A DNA stretch of 64,000 nt from Leucobacter chironomi DSM 19883 (GTDB taxonomy: Bacteria; Actinomycetota; Actinomycetes; Actinomycetales; Microbacteriaceae): the NCBI RefSeq assembly GCF_000421845.1, contig NZ_ATXU01000008.1, positions 1 through 64,000 on the forward strand. The letters are read 5' to 3'. Both the position numbers and the translations under genes were made by a program. The notes under the pieces are model-generated. The model was not told the origin of the DNA and made no database searches. It saw nothing but the letters and a program-made list of their open reading frames with translations. Shown here one piece after another: positions 28,654 through 38,940 of this stretch (position 1 is the first letter of the stretch; each line of letters opens with the position of its first letter).

Positions 28654-30036
28654 TTACTGTTCATGGGTGGAAGTGTGCCGCGACGCCGCGCGGTGCACGA
28701 ACGCGCAGACCCGCTCGAAGGAGTCGGCGCCGGCCTCGGCGTTGCCGCGCGGGGTGCCGCCGTTCGAGTAGTGCACGCCGGAGACGGGGTGCACGCGTTC
28801 GATCTCGGTGCTCGGCAGGTGCGGGATCGTGATGCCGTGGCCGGCGTCCACGTAGTCGAGGTGGAGGCGTTCGGCAGTGTGGCCGTGCCGTTCGAGGGCG
28901 TCGAAAACGATGCGGGAGGCGAAGCTCGACGGCCAGGCGCGGTCGTCGAGGCCCGACACGCAGGCGACGGGGCCGGGGAAGCGCTCGATCGGGATGCGCG
29001 AGGCGCGGGCGAGATCGCGGTCGTGCAGGCCGTCGACGTAGACGTCGGCGTGCCGGGTGGGAGCTGGATCGTCGTTCCAGGGCTGCCAGTCGACCGCGCG
29101 GTTGTCGTGCCAGAGGTGTTCGAGCGGCTCGCCGCCGCGCGTCCACGTGGGGCCGTCCCACCCCTCGGCCGGGTCTGCAGCGCCCTGGGCCCCGAAGACG
29201 AAGGCGGCCGGCACGAAGGCGACGACGCCGAGGATGCGCTCCGGGAAGGTGGCGGCGAGCAGCAGGGTCAGTTCGCCGCCGCGCGACTGACCGCTCACGA
29301 GCGGTGCGCCTCCGAGCGGGCGGAGCTCGGCGATGGCGTAGTCGAGGGCGCGCTCGAAGTATTCGAGGGGCGTGCGCGAGATGTAATCGGGCAGGCCGGG
29401 CGCCTTGAAATAGCCGAGCGCGAAGGCTTGGATGCCGTGGGCCGCGTAGAGGGCCGCGCGCGGCTCGTTGATGCCGCCGCCCGAGCCGTTCATGACGATG
29501 ATCGTGGGGAACGGCCCGTCACCCGCGGGTGTGAACAGCGTGCCGACGAGCCCGTGCCGCCGGATCTCGCTGCGCTGCACGCCGCCGTCGAGCAGCCGCT
29601 GCTCGACCACTGTCTCGGCGGAGGCCGCGGGCGCCCCCTCGCGGAAGATCCCTGCGGCCGGCACGTCGAGCAGGCCGGTGCCCGGTTCGGCGCGTGCGGT
29701 GATGCGGGTGAGGATCGGCGCCGACACGTCGCCCGGTTCGATGCTGCCGCCCTCGGCGGTCTCGCGGTGCTGCGCCCAGAACAGCCCCATCGCGTCGGCG
29801 ACGCGGTAGTCGCCGGACACGGGCGCGGAGCGGTCGAGGTCGACGCGGCCGTCCGCATCGGCGAGGAACGTCGCCTGCGACGCCCACAGCTCGGCCCCGC
29901 GCCGGGTCTCCGCCCGCAGGGTCACGAGGGACCCCGGCACGGCCGAGTCGACGGTGATGCGGCGACGCTGCGAGAGCAGACCGGTCCTCGGCTCCGCTGC
30001 GATGCGCAGCGCTCCCGGGGCCGCGGCGCCGCTCAT
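28654..30036 (-). CDS. acyl-CoA thioesterase / BAAT-type acyltransferase
   Basis: 460 aa with two domains: an N-terminal beta-sandwich of Bile_Hydr_Trans type (about residues 15-145) and a C-terminal alpha/beta hydrolase of BAAT_C type (about 190-450). The nucleophile is the Ser in VSGQSRGGE (about 260), and the His is in DAGHGITIPHLP near 415. Family members hydrolyse acyl-CoA or transfer acyl groups to taurine or glycine; with a Ser nucleophile hydrolysis is the more likely activity. The ATG overlaps the stop of the upstream gene (ATGA). The substrate is unknown. Confidence 0.83.
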   Translation of the reverse strand: MSGAAAPGALRIAAEPRTGLLSQRRRITVDSAVPGSLVTLRAETRRGAELWASQATFLADADGRVDLDRSAPVSGDYRVADAMGLFWAQHRETAEGGSIEPGDVSAPILTRITARAEPGTGLLDVPAAGIFREGAPAASAETVVEQRLLDGGVQRSEIRRHGLVGTLFTPAGDGPFPTIIVMNGSGGGINEPRAALYAAHGIQAFALGYFKAPGLPDYISRTPLEYFERALDYAIAELRPLGGAPLVSGQSRGGELTLLLAATFPERILGVVAFVPAAFVFGAQGAADPAEGWDGPTWTRGGEPLEHLWHDNRAVDWQPWNDDPAPTRHADVYVDGLHDRDLARASRIPIERFPGPVACVSGLDDRAWPSSFASRIVFDALERHGHTAERLHLDYVDAGHGITIPHLPSTEIERVHPVSGVHYSNGGTPRGNAEAGADSFERVCAFVHRAASRHTSTHEQ

Positions 30037-31046
30037 GCGCGCGCCTCTTCGGCGCGCGCGAACAGCGCGTCGAAGTCGGTCTGCCGCAGCCGGATCGAGG
30101 CATCCGGCGCACCGGGCGCCTCCGAGGTGTCGGAGGACGAAGAACCGAGCGCGTCGAAGCGCCCCGGCACGTGCCCGCCGGCCGCGCGCCACTCCTCGGC
30201 GATCTCGGCGCAGGTCTCGGCGACCCGCGCACCGCCCGCACGGGCGGGGTCGACGGCGATCACCACGGCGCCGCGGCCGTCGGCGGGTGCGCCCGCGGGC
30301 GCGCGGCCGCCGACGGCGGCCCCCGCGATCACCTCGACGAGCAGACCCGCGAGCGATCCGAGCCGACCCTCCGGCAGCAGCGCGGCGACCGCGTCGGGAT
30401 CGGCGGTCGGGCGGCCCTCCGCGTCGATGGCGACGTCCTCGGGCAGCTGCTCCCCCGCGTCACGGCGCCGACGCAGCTCGGCGAGCGTGATCCGCGAGGT
30501 GGCGAAGTCGGCGACGAGCGGCGCACCGCCCGCGCGGGGCGCGCCGAATGCGAGCGGGTTCGTGCCGATCGCCGGCGCGGATCCACCCCACGGCGCGACC
30601 ATCGCGGGCGCCTGGGCCGAGATGAGCGCGACGCGGCCCCGCTCGGCGAGGGAGCGCGCCGCGAGGCCGAGCACGCCGAGCGCGCCGACGTTGCGCACGC
30701 CGACCAGCCCGATCCCGTGGGATTCGACGGCGGCCTCGGCGATCCGCACCGCAGCGGCGAGGGCCAACGGGCCGGGAGTCCCGGCCGCGTCGATGCCCGC
30801 GATCGCGCCGACGGCCGACGGGGCGGCCACGGCGTCAGCTGACCGCGACCCGATGTCCACGCGCCGCAGGTCGCGCAGCAGCATGTCGACGCCGAAGCCC
30901 GCGAGGCCGAGCTGCTCGGCCTGCACGATCCAGCAGGCCGCGCGATCCGCATCCTGGGCAGCGAAGCCCCCGCCCGCAGCCGCCGCATGCGGCGCGAGCG
31001 CTCGCGCCACGGCGAGCTGCAACCGCTCGGGGGCGACCTCGATCAC
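30033..31046 (-). CDS. Ldh-family (malate/L-lactate dehydrogenase-like) protein lacking catalytic motifs
   Basis: 337 aa. The overall pattern fits the Ldh_2 family of NAD(P)-dependent 2-hydroxyacid or imine oxidoreductases, notably VAPWGGSAPAIGTNPLAFGAPR and ADFATSRITLAEL. However, the family's SHG motif (catalytic His) is replaced by GFG in AGFGVDMLLRD, and the N-S-H-F-G segment reads NVGALGVLG. Catalysis of the usual kind therefore looks doubtful. I chose GTG 31046, which gives a family-like start; GTG 31076 would overlap the permease gene. The C-terminal 40 residues are low complexity. Confidence 0.7.
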   Translation of the reverse strand: MIEVAPERLQLAVARALAPHAAAAGGGFAAQDADRAACWIVQAEQLGLAGFGVDMLLRDLRRVDIGSRSADAVAAPSAVGAIAGIDAAGTPGPLALAAAVRIAEAAVESHGIGLVGVRNVGALGVLGLAARSLAERGRVALISAQAPAMVAPWGGSAPAIGTNPLAFGAPRAGGAPLVADFATSRITLAELRRRRDAGEQLPEDVAIDAEGRPTADPDAVAALLPEGRLGSLAGLLVEVIAGAAVGGRAPAGAPADGRGAVVIAVDPARAGGARVAETCAEIAEEWRAAGGHVPGRFDALGSSSSDTSEAPGAPDASIRLRQTDFDALFARAEEARA

Positions 31047-31060
31047 CGGAGCCCCCGCGC

Positions 31061-31906
31061 TCAGTACTTCACCCACGGCACCACTCGGCGCTCGATGAAG
31101 CCTTCGAGAGCCGTCGCGCCGTAGCCGAGAGCCGAGATCGTGACGATGCCCACGTACATCTTCGACACCGCGAACGTCGACCACGAACTCCAGATCAGAT
31201 ACCCGAGCCCGCTCTGGGACCCGACGAACTCCGACGCGGCGATGATCACGAACGCACCGCCGGTCGCGAGCTTCATCCCCGTGAAGATCGACGGCAGAGC
31301 GTAGGGGAACGACACCGTGAACCAGCGCTGCAGACGGGTCGCGCCGTTCGCGCGAGCCACGTCCTCGAACAGCGGCGGTGTCTGCATGACCCCGCTCATC
31401 GTGTTGAAGAACAGGTAGAAGAACACGCCGATCGCGACGATCACGTACTTGCTCGTCTCGCCGAGGCCGAAGATGAGCAGCAGCAGCGGGAAGATCGCCA
31501 CCTTCGGAATCGGCAGCAGGCTCGAGAAGATCGGTTCGAGCAGCTGGCGCAGCGGACGCACCGTGCCGAGCAGCACCCCGAGCAGCACGCCCGGGATCGC
31601 GCCCATCAGGAAGCCGACGAAGATGCGCGAGAGCGTCATCGCGGTGTGCTCGATGAGCACGCCGTCCATGAGCATCTTCACGAAGGTCTCGACGATCGAG
31701 CTCGGCGGCGGGAAGAACCGCGCGTCGAGCACACCGGCGCGGCTGAGCACCTCCCAGACGAGGATGAGCAGCAGCGGCGTGTACGGGCCGATGCGGCGGA
31801 TCCAGGGCGAGCCCTTCTCGGCGTGCACGGCGGCGGCCAGCTTGCGCGTGATCTCCTCGCGCGATGCCGACGGATCCTGCCGGGTCTCCTCCACCTGAGC
31901 GGTCAC
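31061..31906 (-). CDS. ABC transporter permease, SsuC/TauC type
   Basis: 281 aa, membrane subunit of a nitrate/sulfonate/taurine-type importer. About six helices lie between residues 40 and 260. The cytoplasmic coupling loop reads ARANGATRLQRWFTVSFPYALPSIFTGMK (EAA motif). The soluble start of about 35 residues is ordinary. The GTG overlaps the ATPase stop (GTGA). Sequence alone does not reveal the transported compound. Confidence 0.88.
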   Translation of the reverse strand: MTAQVEETRQDPSASREEITRKLAAAVHAEKGSPWIRRIGPYTPLLLILVWEVLSRAGVLDARFFPPPSSIVETFVKMLMDGVLIEHTAMTLSRIFVGFLMGAIPGVLLGVLLGTVRPLRQLLEPIFSSLLPIPKVAIFPLLLLIFGLGETSKYVIVAIGVFFYLFFNTMSGVMQTPPLFEDVARANGATRLQRWFTVSFPYALPSIFTGMKLATGGAFVIIAASEFVGSQSGLGYLIWSSWSTFAVSKMYVGIVTISALGYGATALEGFIERRVVPWVKY

Positions 31907-32673
31907 GCCGCCTCCTCCCCCGCCGCGTCCTGCTCGAGCAGGTTCCAGAGTTGATAGGTGATCTCGCCGTAGCGCGGATCGCGCCGCAGCTCGATGATGT
32001 CGCGCGGCCGCTCGAACGGGATCTCGATCTCGGCCACGATGCGGCCGGGCCTGCGCGACATCACCACGACGCGGTCGGCGAGGGTCAGCGCCTCATCGAC
32101 GCTGTGCGTGATGAACATCACCGACTTCGAGGTCTGCTCCCAGATCCGCAGCAGCTCCTGCTGCAGCGCCACACGGGTCTGCTCGTCGAGCGCACCGAAG
32201 GGCTCGTCCATGAGCAGCGCATCGCCGTCGTCGGCGAGGGCGCGCGCCACCGAGGTGCGCTGACGCATACCGCCGGAGATCTGCGCCGGATAGTAGCTGC
32301 CGAAGTCGGAGAGCCCCACGAGATCGAGCAGCTCGCGCACCCGCTCCCGCCGCGCCGCACGGGGCATGCCCCGCAGCTTGAGCGGGTAGCCGACGTTCTC
32401 GGCGACGGTGAGCCACGGGAACACGCCGTGCTCCTGGAACACCACCGAGGGGCGACTGGCCATCTCGACGGTGCCAAGGCTCGGCTTCTCGAGCCCGGCC
32501 GCCACCCGCAGCAGCGTGCTCTTCCCGCACCCGGACGGGCCGAGCACGCAGACGAACTCGCGTTCGCCGATCTCCAGGGAGACGTCCTCGACGGCGACGA
32601 GCACGTCGCCCTTCGAGTCGGCGTCGGGGAACGCCTTCCAGAGGTTGCGGATGGAGATGCCGGGCTTCGTCAC
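31903..32673 (-). CDS. ABC transporter ATP-binding protein, SsuB/TauB type
   Basis: 256 aa. Walker A GPSGCGKST (about residues 49-57), Q-loop VVFQEHGVFPW, signature ISGGMRQRTSVARAL, Walker B ALLMDEPFGALDEQT and switch His in FITHSVDEAL are all intact. This is the nitrate/sulfonate/taurine importer type. The GTG overlaps the stop of the binding-protein gene and the stop overlaps the permease start, so all three are tightly coupled. Confidence 0.92.
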   Translation of the reverse strand: MTKPGISIRNLWKAFPDADSKGDVLVAVEDVSLEIGEREFVCVLGPSGCGKSTLLRVAAGLEKPSLGTVEMASRPSVVFQEHGVFPWLTVAENVGYPLKLRGMPRAARRERVRELLDLVGLSDFGSYYPAQISGGMRQRTSVARALADDGDALLMDEPFGALDEQTRVALQQELLRIWEQTSKSVMFITHSVDEALTLADRVVVMSRRPGRIVAEIEIPFERPRDIIELRRDPRYGEITYQLWNLLEQDAAGEEAA

Positions 32674-33719
32674 TTCGCGGCTGCCTGCTCCGCGGCCTGC
32701 GCGACCGCTTCCTTCAGGATGTCTTTGCGGAAGACCTGCTCGATGCCGGAGGGGCCGTCGAACTCCAGAGCGCCGCGCTCGCGGAAGAACGCCTCCTGAC
32801 GGGCGACGTCCTCCCAGTCGATGGCGCCCTCCGGGTCCTGGCGGGTGAGGCCGATGGCGGTGAGGGTCTCGACGGGCAGATCGGTGTACTCGGCGATGAT
32901 CTCCTGGTCGGCGGGATCGTTCCAACCGCCCGCCTCGAGCTCCTGCACGGCGCGCAGGTACGCGGCGGTGAACGCGGTCACGGCCTCCGGGTACTTGTCG
33001 ACGTACTCGCTGTTGAACACCAGCGCACCGAGCTCCACGCCGGCCTGGTAGTCGACCGGCAGCAGATCGTGCCCGATGTCCTTGCCTGCGATCGCCGACG
33101 AGATCGGCTCGATCGTCCAGCTCGCGTCGACGGAGCCGTTGGCCATGGCGGGCGGGATGTCGCCGGGGCTCAGGTTGACGAGTTCGACGTCGTCGAGGCT
33201 GAGGCCCACCGAGTCGAGGGCGAGGTGCACCGAGTAGATGCCGAAGCCGCCGTCGCCGGGGATGCCGATCTTCTTGCCCTTGAGCTGCTTCGCGTCAGTG
33301 ACGCCCGACTGCTCCGAGGCCATGAGCGGTGCGGGGTTCTTGCCCTCGTCGGGCACCTTCGAGACGCTGGCGATCACCGAGAGCGATGCGCCGGCCTTCG
33401 TCGCGTTGAACAGGCCGGCGCCCCAGGTGGCGCCGCCCGCGGTGATGCTGCCCGTGCTGACCTGCTGATAGGTCTCGCCCGAGCTGCCGCTCTTCGAGAT
33501 CAGCTCGACGTCGAGGCCGGCCTCCTCGAAGTAGCCCTTCTCCTCTGCGATGAAGAACGGGGCGTAATCGGCGTACGGCGAGTAGAGGAAGGTGATCTTC
33601 GGTGCGTCTGCCGGATCGCCGGTGCCCGCCTCGGCGGTGCCGCCCGAGGCGCATCCGGCGAGCAGAGCAGCACTGGCGAGGAGGGCGATGCCTCCCGAGA
33701 GTCGGCGTCGAAGGCTCAT
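32670..33719 (-). CDS. ABC transporter substrate-binding lipoprotein (SsuA/NMT1-like)
   Basis: 349 aa. Lipoprotein signal with lipobox LLAGC (Cys near residue 23), then a type II periplasmic-binding fold of the SsuA/TauA/NMT1 class: FLYSPYADYAPFFIAEEKGYFEEAGLDVEL opens the first lobe and SVDASWTIEPI lies in the second. AGGAG precedes the ATG by seven bases. It is first in a six-gene operon with the ATPase, permease, Ldh-like, BAAT-like and DUF1684 genes. A sulfonate, taurine, nitrate or thiamine precursor is typical for the class; the ligand here is unknown. Confidence 0.88.
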   Translation of the reverse strand: MSLRRRLSGGIALLASAALLAGCASGGTAEAGTGDPADAPKITFLYSPYADYAPFFIAEEKGYFEEAGLDVELISKSGSSGETYQQVSTGSITAGGATWGAGLFNATKAGASLSVIASVSKVPDEGKNPAPLMASEQSGVTDAKQLKGKKIGIPGDGGFGIYSVHLALDSVGLSLDDVELVNLSPGDIPPAMANGSVDASWTIEPISSAIAGKDIGHDLLPVDYQAGVELGALVFNSEYVDKYPEAVTAFTAAYLRAVQELEAGGWNDPADQEIIAEYTDLPVETLTAIGLTRQDPEGAIDWEDVARQEAFFRERGALEFDGPSGIEQVFRKDILKEAVAQAAEQAAAK

Positions 33720-33851
33720 GGGGAACTCCTGTGTCAAGTGGGGTCGCGGTGTCGCCCGCAACCCGTCAAATCTATCGGCCGCGCGGGACCGCGGCGCGAT
33801 TCGCGTCACATTCGGCAACACCGTGTCGCACGGCGGCGCGAGCGGGGAGCC

Positions 33852-34934
33852 CTAGGAGGCGATCTCCTGGTAGGCGAACTGCAGCACCGACTCGTCGACG
33901 CCCGCAAGCACCCGCGGCTTCGCGATGTCGTCGAGCACGATGAAGCGCAGCATCCCGGCCCGGGCCTTCTTGTCCCGCTGCATCGCGGCGAGCAGGCCCG
34001 GCCAGCGCCCCGCGGGATACGAGAGCGGCAGCGACAGCGACGAGAGCACCCGGCGGTGGCGCTCGACGGCCTCATCGGAGAGCGAACCGGCCATGCGTCC
34101 CAGCTCGGCCGCGTACATCATGCCGATCGCGATCGCCACGCCGTGACGCCACTGGTAGCGCTCGGCGTGCTCGATGGCGTGGCCGAGGGTGTGCCCGTAG
34201 TTGAGGATCTCTCGCAGACCGCCCTCGCGGAAGTCTTCGGAGACGACGCGCGCCTTGACGGCGATGGCGAGTTCGACGACGCGCTGGAACTCCGGGGTGG
34301 CCGGGTCGGTCGCCCGCTCCACGTCGGCTTCGAGGATGTCGAGGATCTCGGGTTCCGCGATGAAGCCGCACTTCGCGATCTCGGCGAAGCCGGCGAGGAT
34401 CTCGTTCTTCGGCAGCGTGCCGAGCAGGTCGAGGTCGCAGATCACCGCGGCGGGCGCGTAGAAGCAGCCGACGAGGTTCTTGCCCTCGGCGGTGTTGATA
34501 CCGGTCTTGCCGCCCACCGACGCGTCGACCATGCCGAGCACGGAGGTGGGGATCTGCACGAGCCGCACACCGCGCAGCCAGGTGGCCGCCACGAAGCCGG
34601 CGAGGTCGGTGACGGCGCCGCCGCCCAGACCGATCACGGCATCGGTGCGGGTGAAGTCGGCCTGGCCCATGATCTGCCAGCAGAACGCGGCGACCTCCAC
34701 GCGCTTCGCCGACTCGGCGTCGGGCACCTCCGCAAGCAGCACCTGCCCGTAATGCTGCTGCAGCTCGCTCCGCAGCTCGTCGGCGAGACGCCCGACGGTG
34801 GCCGTGTGCACGATCAGCACCTTGGCGACTCGATCGCCGAGCGCTTCGGTCACCCGGTCGAGCACGCCGCGCCCCACCGTGACGATGTACTCGGCGTCGC
34901 CGGTGACCTCGATACGGGTCGGGGTGTCGCTCAT
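33852..34934 (-). CDS. aroB: 3-dehydroquinate synthase
   Basis: 360 aa. NAD- and metal-dependent conversion of DAHP to 3-dehydroquinate in the shikimate pathway. NAD-binding VIGLGGGAVTDLAGFVA (about residue 100), GGKTGIN near 143, and metal ligands Glu in GFAEIAKCG and His in NYGHTLGHAIEH are in place. The ATG overlaps the aroK stop (ATGA). In related genomes efp follows closely; here it is separated by about 13 kb. Confidence 0.96.
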   Translation of the reverse strand: MSDTPTRIEVTGDAEYIVTVGRGVLDRVTEALGDRVAKVLIVHTATVGRLADELRSELQQHYGQVLLAEVPDAESAKRVEVAAFCWQIMGQADFTRTDAVIGLGGGAVTDLAGFVAATWLRGVRLVQIPTSVLGMVDASVGGKTGINTAEGKNLVGCFYAPAAVICDLDLLGTLPKNEILAGFAEIAKCGFIAEPEILDILEADVERATDPATPEFQRVVELAIAVKARVVSEDFREGGLREILNYGHTLGHAIEHAERYQWRHGVAIAIGMMYAAELGRMAGSLSDEAVERHRRVLSSLSLPLSYPAGRWPGLLAAMQRDKKARAGMLRFIVLDDIAKPRVLAGVDESVLQFAYQEIAS

Positions 34935-35653
34935 GCCTGGTCGCTCCTCTTCCTGAAACTGCGGGCCCACTGCGCCACGCGGCGCGCGAGCTGCTCCTTG
35001 GTGGCCCGGTCGGTGCGGTAGGTCACATCCGCGACCTCCTCGTAGAGGGGGCGCCGCTCCTCGAGAATGCGGCCCCACGCCTCGGGATCGTCGCGCAGCA
35101 GCGGCCTGCGCGCGAGGTTCGCGGTGCGCAGCACCGCCTCCTGGGTGGTCATGAGCAGCACGACCGGGTGATCCCCGAGCAGCCGCCGGGTGCTCTCGGT
35201 GAGCACCGCTCCCCCGCCGAGCGCCACGATCCGCCCACCCGCGACGGACAGTTCGGCCGCGATCACCTCGGCCTCGATGCGCCGGAACTCGGGCTCGCCG
35301 TGGCGCTCGAAGAACTCCGTGATGGGACCGTGCTGGCGCACGAACACGGCGTCGGTGTCGATGAACGGGATGCCGAGCTCGCGGGCGACCCGCTTGCCGA
35401 GGCTCGTCTTGCCCGCGGCCATCGGCCCCACGAACACGACGGCGCGATCGGGCAGGCGTGCGCCGCCCCGGCGCCGCCGGCGACGGCGGGAGCGGCCGCG
35501 CGAACCTGAGGGGGCGGGCGCCCGGCCCGTCTCGGCCGCGGGCGCCTCGTCAGGCGTCGCGTCCGTCTGCTGTGCGGGTTTCGCGGGCGGCGCGGGCTTC
35601 GGCTTCGCCGCGGGAGGACCCGAGGCGCGACCCGCTCGCCGGTGCCCGTTCAC
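34931..35653 (-). CDS. aroK: shikimate kinase with a basic proline-rich N-terminal extension
   Basis: 240 aa, about 70 longer than usual. The first 65 residues are Pro/Ala-rich and end in a cluster of eight Arg ([10 protein letters not shown]). The enzyme proper starts near residue 70 with P-loop [11 protein letters not shown], the FIDTDAVF shikimate/Mg motif, GGGAV near 145 and the RRPLL lid. The GTG at 35653 is supported by its 4-nt overlap with the aroC stop, so the extension is probably translated. It phosphorylates shikimate at C3. Confidence 0.92.
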   Translation of the reverse strand: MNGHRRAGRASGPPAAKPKPAPPAKPAQQTDATPDEAPAAETGRAPAPSGSRGRSRRRRRRRGGARLPDRAVVFVGPMAAGKTSLGKRVARELGIPFIDTDAVFVRQHGPITEFFERHGEPEFRRIEAEVIAAELSVAGGRIVALGGGAVLTESTRRLLGDHPVVLLMTTQEAVLRTANLARRPLLRDDPEAWGRILEERRPLYEEVADVTYRTDRATKEQLARRVAQWARSFRKRSDQA

Positions 35654-36846
35654 GACTCGATGACGGTCGCCAGCCGCTCGGGGATCGCCGCCACGTAGGC
35701 CTCGAGGTTGCGCCGGGTCTCGGGCACGCTGTCGCCGCCGAACTTCTCGGTCACGGCGTCGGCCAGCACGAGCGCGACCATCGCCTCCGCCACGACCCCG
35801 GCCGCGGGGACGGCGGTGACGTCGCTGCGCTGATGATGCGCCTTCGCCTCCTCGCCGGTGGCGACATCGATCGTGGGCAGCGCGTGCGGCACCGTGGCGA
35901 TCGGCTTCATGCCGGCGCGCACGCGCAGCACCTGCCCGGTCGTCATGCCGCCCTCGATGCCGCCGGCGCGTCCCGTCTCACGGGTGATCGTGCCGTCCGA
36001 GAGGTGCAGCTCGTCGTGCGCGGCCGAACCGCGGCGGCGGGTGGTCTCGAATCCGTCGCCGACCTCGACGCCCTTGATCGCCTGGATGCCCATGAGGGCG
36101 CCGGCGAGGCGCGAGTCGAGACGACGGTCCCAGTGCACGTAGGAGCCGAGCCCGGGCGGCAGACCGTAGGCGAGCACCTCGACGATGCCGCCCAGCGTGT
36201 CGCCGGTCTTCTTCGTGTCGTCGACCTCGGCGACCATGCGCTCGCTCGTCGCGGCGTCGAAGCAGCGCAGCGGATCGGCGTCGAGCGCGGCGACGTCGTC
36301 GGGGCGCGGCAGCGGCGAACCGGCGGGCACCTCGACCTCGCCCATGGAGATGGTGTGGCTCACGAGGCGGATGCCGAGTTCGGCGAGGAAGGATCGGGCC
36401 ACGGCGCCGAGCGCCACGCGGGCGGCGGTCTCGCGCGCGCTCGCTCGTTCGAGCACGGGGCGGGCCTCGTCGAAGCCGTACTTCTGCATCCCGGCCAGGT
36501 CGGCGTGCCCGGGTCGGGGGCGGGTCAGCGGCGCGCCGCGGCCGCGGGACTTCTCGGTGAGCTCGGTCTGCTCGGCGTTCATCACCTCGGTCCACTTGGG
36601 CCACTCGGTGTTGCCGATGCGGATCGCAACGGGGCCGCCGATCGAGACGCCCTGCACGACACCGCCCGAGACATGCAGTTCGTCCTGCTCGAACTTCATG
36701 CGCGAGCCGCGGCCGTAGCCGAGCTTTCGCCGAGCGAGGTCTTCGCGGATGCCGTCGAGCGAGACGGGCACCCCGGCGGGCAGCCCTTCGAGGACGGCGA
36801 TGAGTTCAGGGCCGTGGGATTCTCCGGCAGTCAGCCAACGCAGCAT
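35650..36846 (-). CDS. aroC: chorismate synthase
   Basis: 398 aa. FMNH2-dependent formation of chorismate from EPSP. Conserved GESHGPEL near residue 8, GRGSRMKFE near 45, [16 protein letters not shown] near 108 and [16 protein letters not shown] near 130 cover the flavin and substrate site. The ATG begins at the invariant [12 protein letters not shown] start. It lies six bases after aroE and overlaps aroK by 4 nt. Confidence 0.97.
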   Translation of the reverse strand: MLRWLTAGESHGPELIAVLEGLPAGVPVSLDGIREDLARRKLGYGRGSRMKFEQDELHVSGGVVQGVSIGGPVAIRIGNTEWPKWTEVMNAEQTELTEKSRGRGAPLTRPRPGHADLAGMQKYGFDEARPVLERASARETAARVALGAVARSFLAELGIRLVSHTISMGEVEVPAGSPLPRPDDVAALDADPLRCFDAATSERMVAEVDDTKKTGDTLGGIVEVLAYGLPPGLGSYVHWDRRLDSRLAGALMGIQAIKGVEVGDGFETTRRRGSAAHDELHLSDGTITRETGRAGGIEGGMTTGQVLRVRAGMKPIATVPHALPTIDVATGEEAKAHHQRSDVTAVPAAGVVAEAMVALVLADAVTEKFGGDSVPETRRNLEAYVAAIPERLATVIES

Positions 36847-36851
36847 ACCTG

Positions 36852-37847
<996 letters not shown>

Positions 37848-37848
37848 C

Positions 37849-38940
37849 TCAGCACCCGCTGTCGGGCGTCGCCGCACACCAGTCGCGGTACTCCTGGATC
37901 GCGGCCTCGTGCTCCGCCTCGTTCGACGTGAAGGTGAGCGCGCCGTTGCCGCCAGGCGCGTTCACGAAGAAGAGCCAGTCGGTGTCGGCGGGGTGCAGCG
38001 CGGCGTCGATCGCGGCGCGCCCCGGGTTCGAGATCGGCCCGATCGGCAGTCCCTTGTGCACGTAGGTGTTCCAGGGGTTGTCGTCGCTCAGCGCCTCGTC
38101 GCTCGACCAGAAACTGCCGTGCTCGCCCGAGCCATACTGCGCGGTCGAGTCCATGCCCAGCGCCATATCGATCGCGAGCCGCTTGTGGATCACCTGCGAG
38201 ATCGTCGCGAAGTCGGCATCGCGGCCCTCCCGCTGCACGATCGACGCGATGGTGAGCACACGCTCGCGATCCGCCTCGGGCACGCCGAACTCGTCGAGCA
38301 CTTGCACCTGATGGCTCACGAGCAGGGCGACAATGTCGTGCGCCGTCATCTCGGGCGTGAACTCGTAGGTCGCTGGGAACAGCCAGCCTTCGAGCGAGGG
38401 CACGCCGGCCGGCACGCCGAACGCCGCCGGGTCGGTGGCCGCCGCGGCGAACTCCTCGTAGGGGATGCCGGAGCCCTGCGAGAGCCGCTTGAGCGTGCCC
38501 TCGATCGTGAGCCCCTCCGGGATCGTGGCGCTGAGCTGACGGCGATTCTCGGGATCCTGCAGCGCGTCGAGCGCGGCCTGCGCGCTCATGCGCTCGCGCA
38601 CCGTGTAGATGCCGGGAAGGAACTCGACCTGCGGCTGCTGCGCGAGCAGCAGCTCGTAGAAGGCGTCGGAGGTCTTCACCACACCGGCCTGCTCGAGCGA
38701 GACGGCGATGTCGGAGCCGATCTCGCCGGAACGGATGGCGACCGACACCTCCGCGCCCTGATCGCTGTCGTCGTAGTCGTTGGTGGACCACCCCATCGCG
38801 AGCGAGATCTGCTCGCCGTACTGCGACCACAGGTAGGCGCCGGCCCCGGCGAGCCCACCGAGCAGCAGCAGCGCGACGAGCAGCGAGATGAGCACGCGGC
38901 GGCCGGTGCGGCCCCCCTGCTCGGAAGAACGGGCGTTCAT
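37849..38940 (-). CDS. mltG: endolytic peptidoglycan transglycosylase MltG
   Basis: 363 aa. One N-terminal helix (about residues 15-37) anchors an external YceG domain. The catalytic Glu lies in TIASIVQREGR (near 245) and the downstream KGLPIGPISNPG segment is typical. MltG cleaves nascent glycan strands near the membrane and helps end strand growth. The ATG overlaps the ruvX stop (ATGA); the gene is followed directly by aroE, the common actinobacterial order. Confidence 0.94.
   Translation of the reverse strand: MNARSSEQGGRTGRRVLISLLVALLLLGGLAGAGAYLWSQYGEQISLAMGWSTNDYDDSDQGAEVSVAIRSGEIGSDIAVSLEQAGVVKTSDAFYELLLAQQPQVEFLPGIYTVRERMSAQAALDALQDPENRRQLSATIPEGLTIEGTLKRLSQGSGIPYEEFAAAATDPAAFGVPAGVPSLEGWLFPATYEFTPEMTAHDIVALLVSHQVQVLDEFGVPEADRERVLTIASIVQREGRDADFATISQVIHKRLAIDMALGMDSTAQYGSGEHGSFWSSDEALSDDNPWNTYVHKGLPIGPISNPGRAAIDAALHPADTDWLFFVNAPGGNGALTFTSNEAEHEAAIQEYRDWCAATPDSGC

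Noticed and set aside
26386-31098. 1570-codon plus-strand open frame
   Set aside because: It lies antisense to poxB, DUF1684, BAAT-like and Ldh-like genes, all with recognisable domains. The translation has no recognisable motif.
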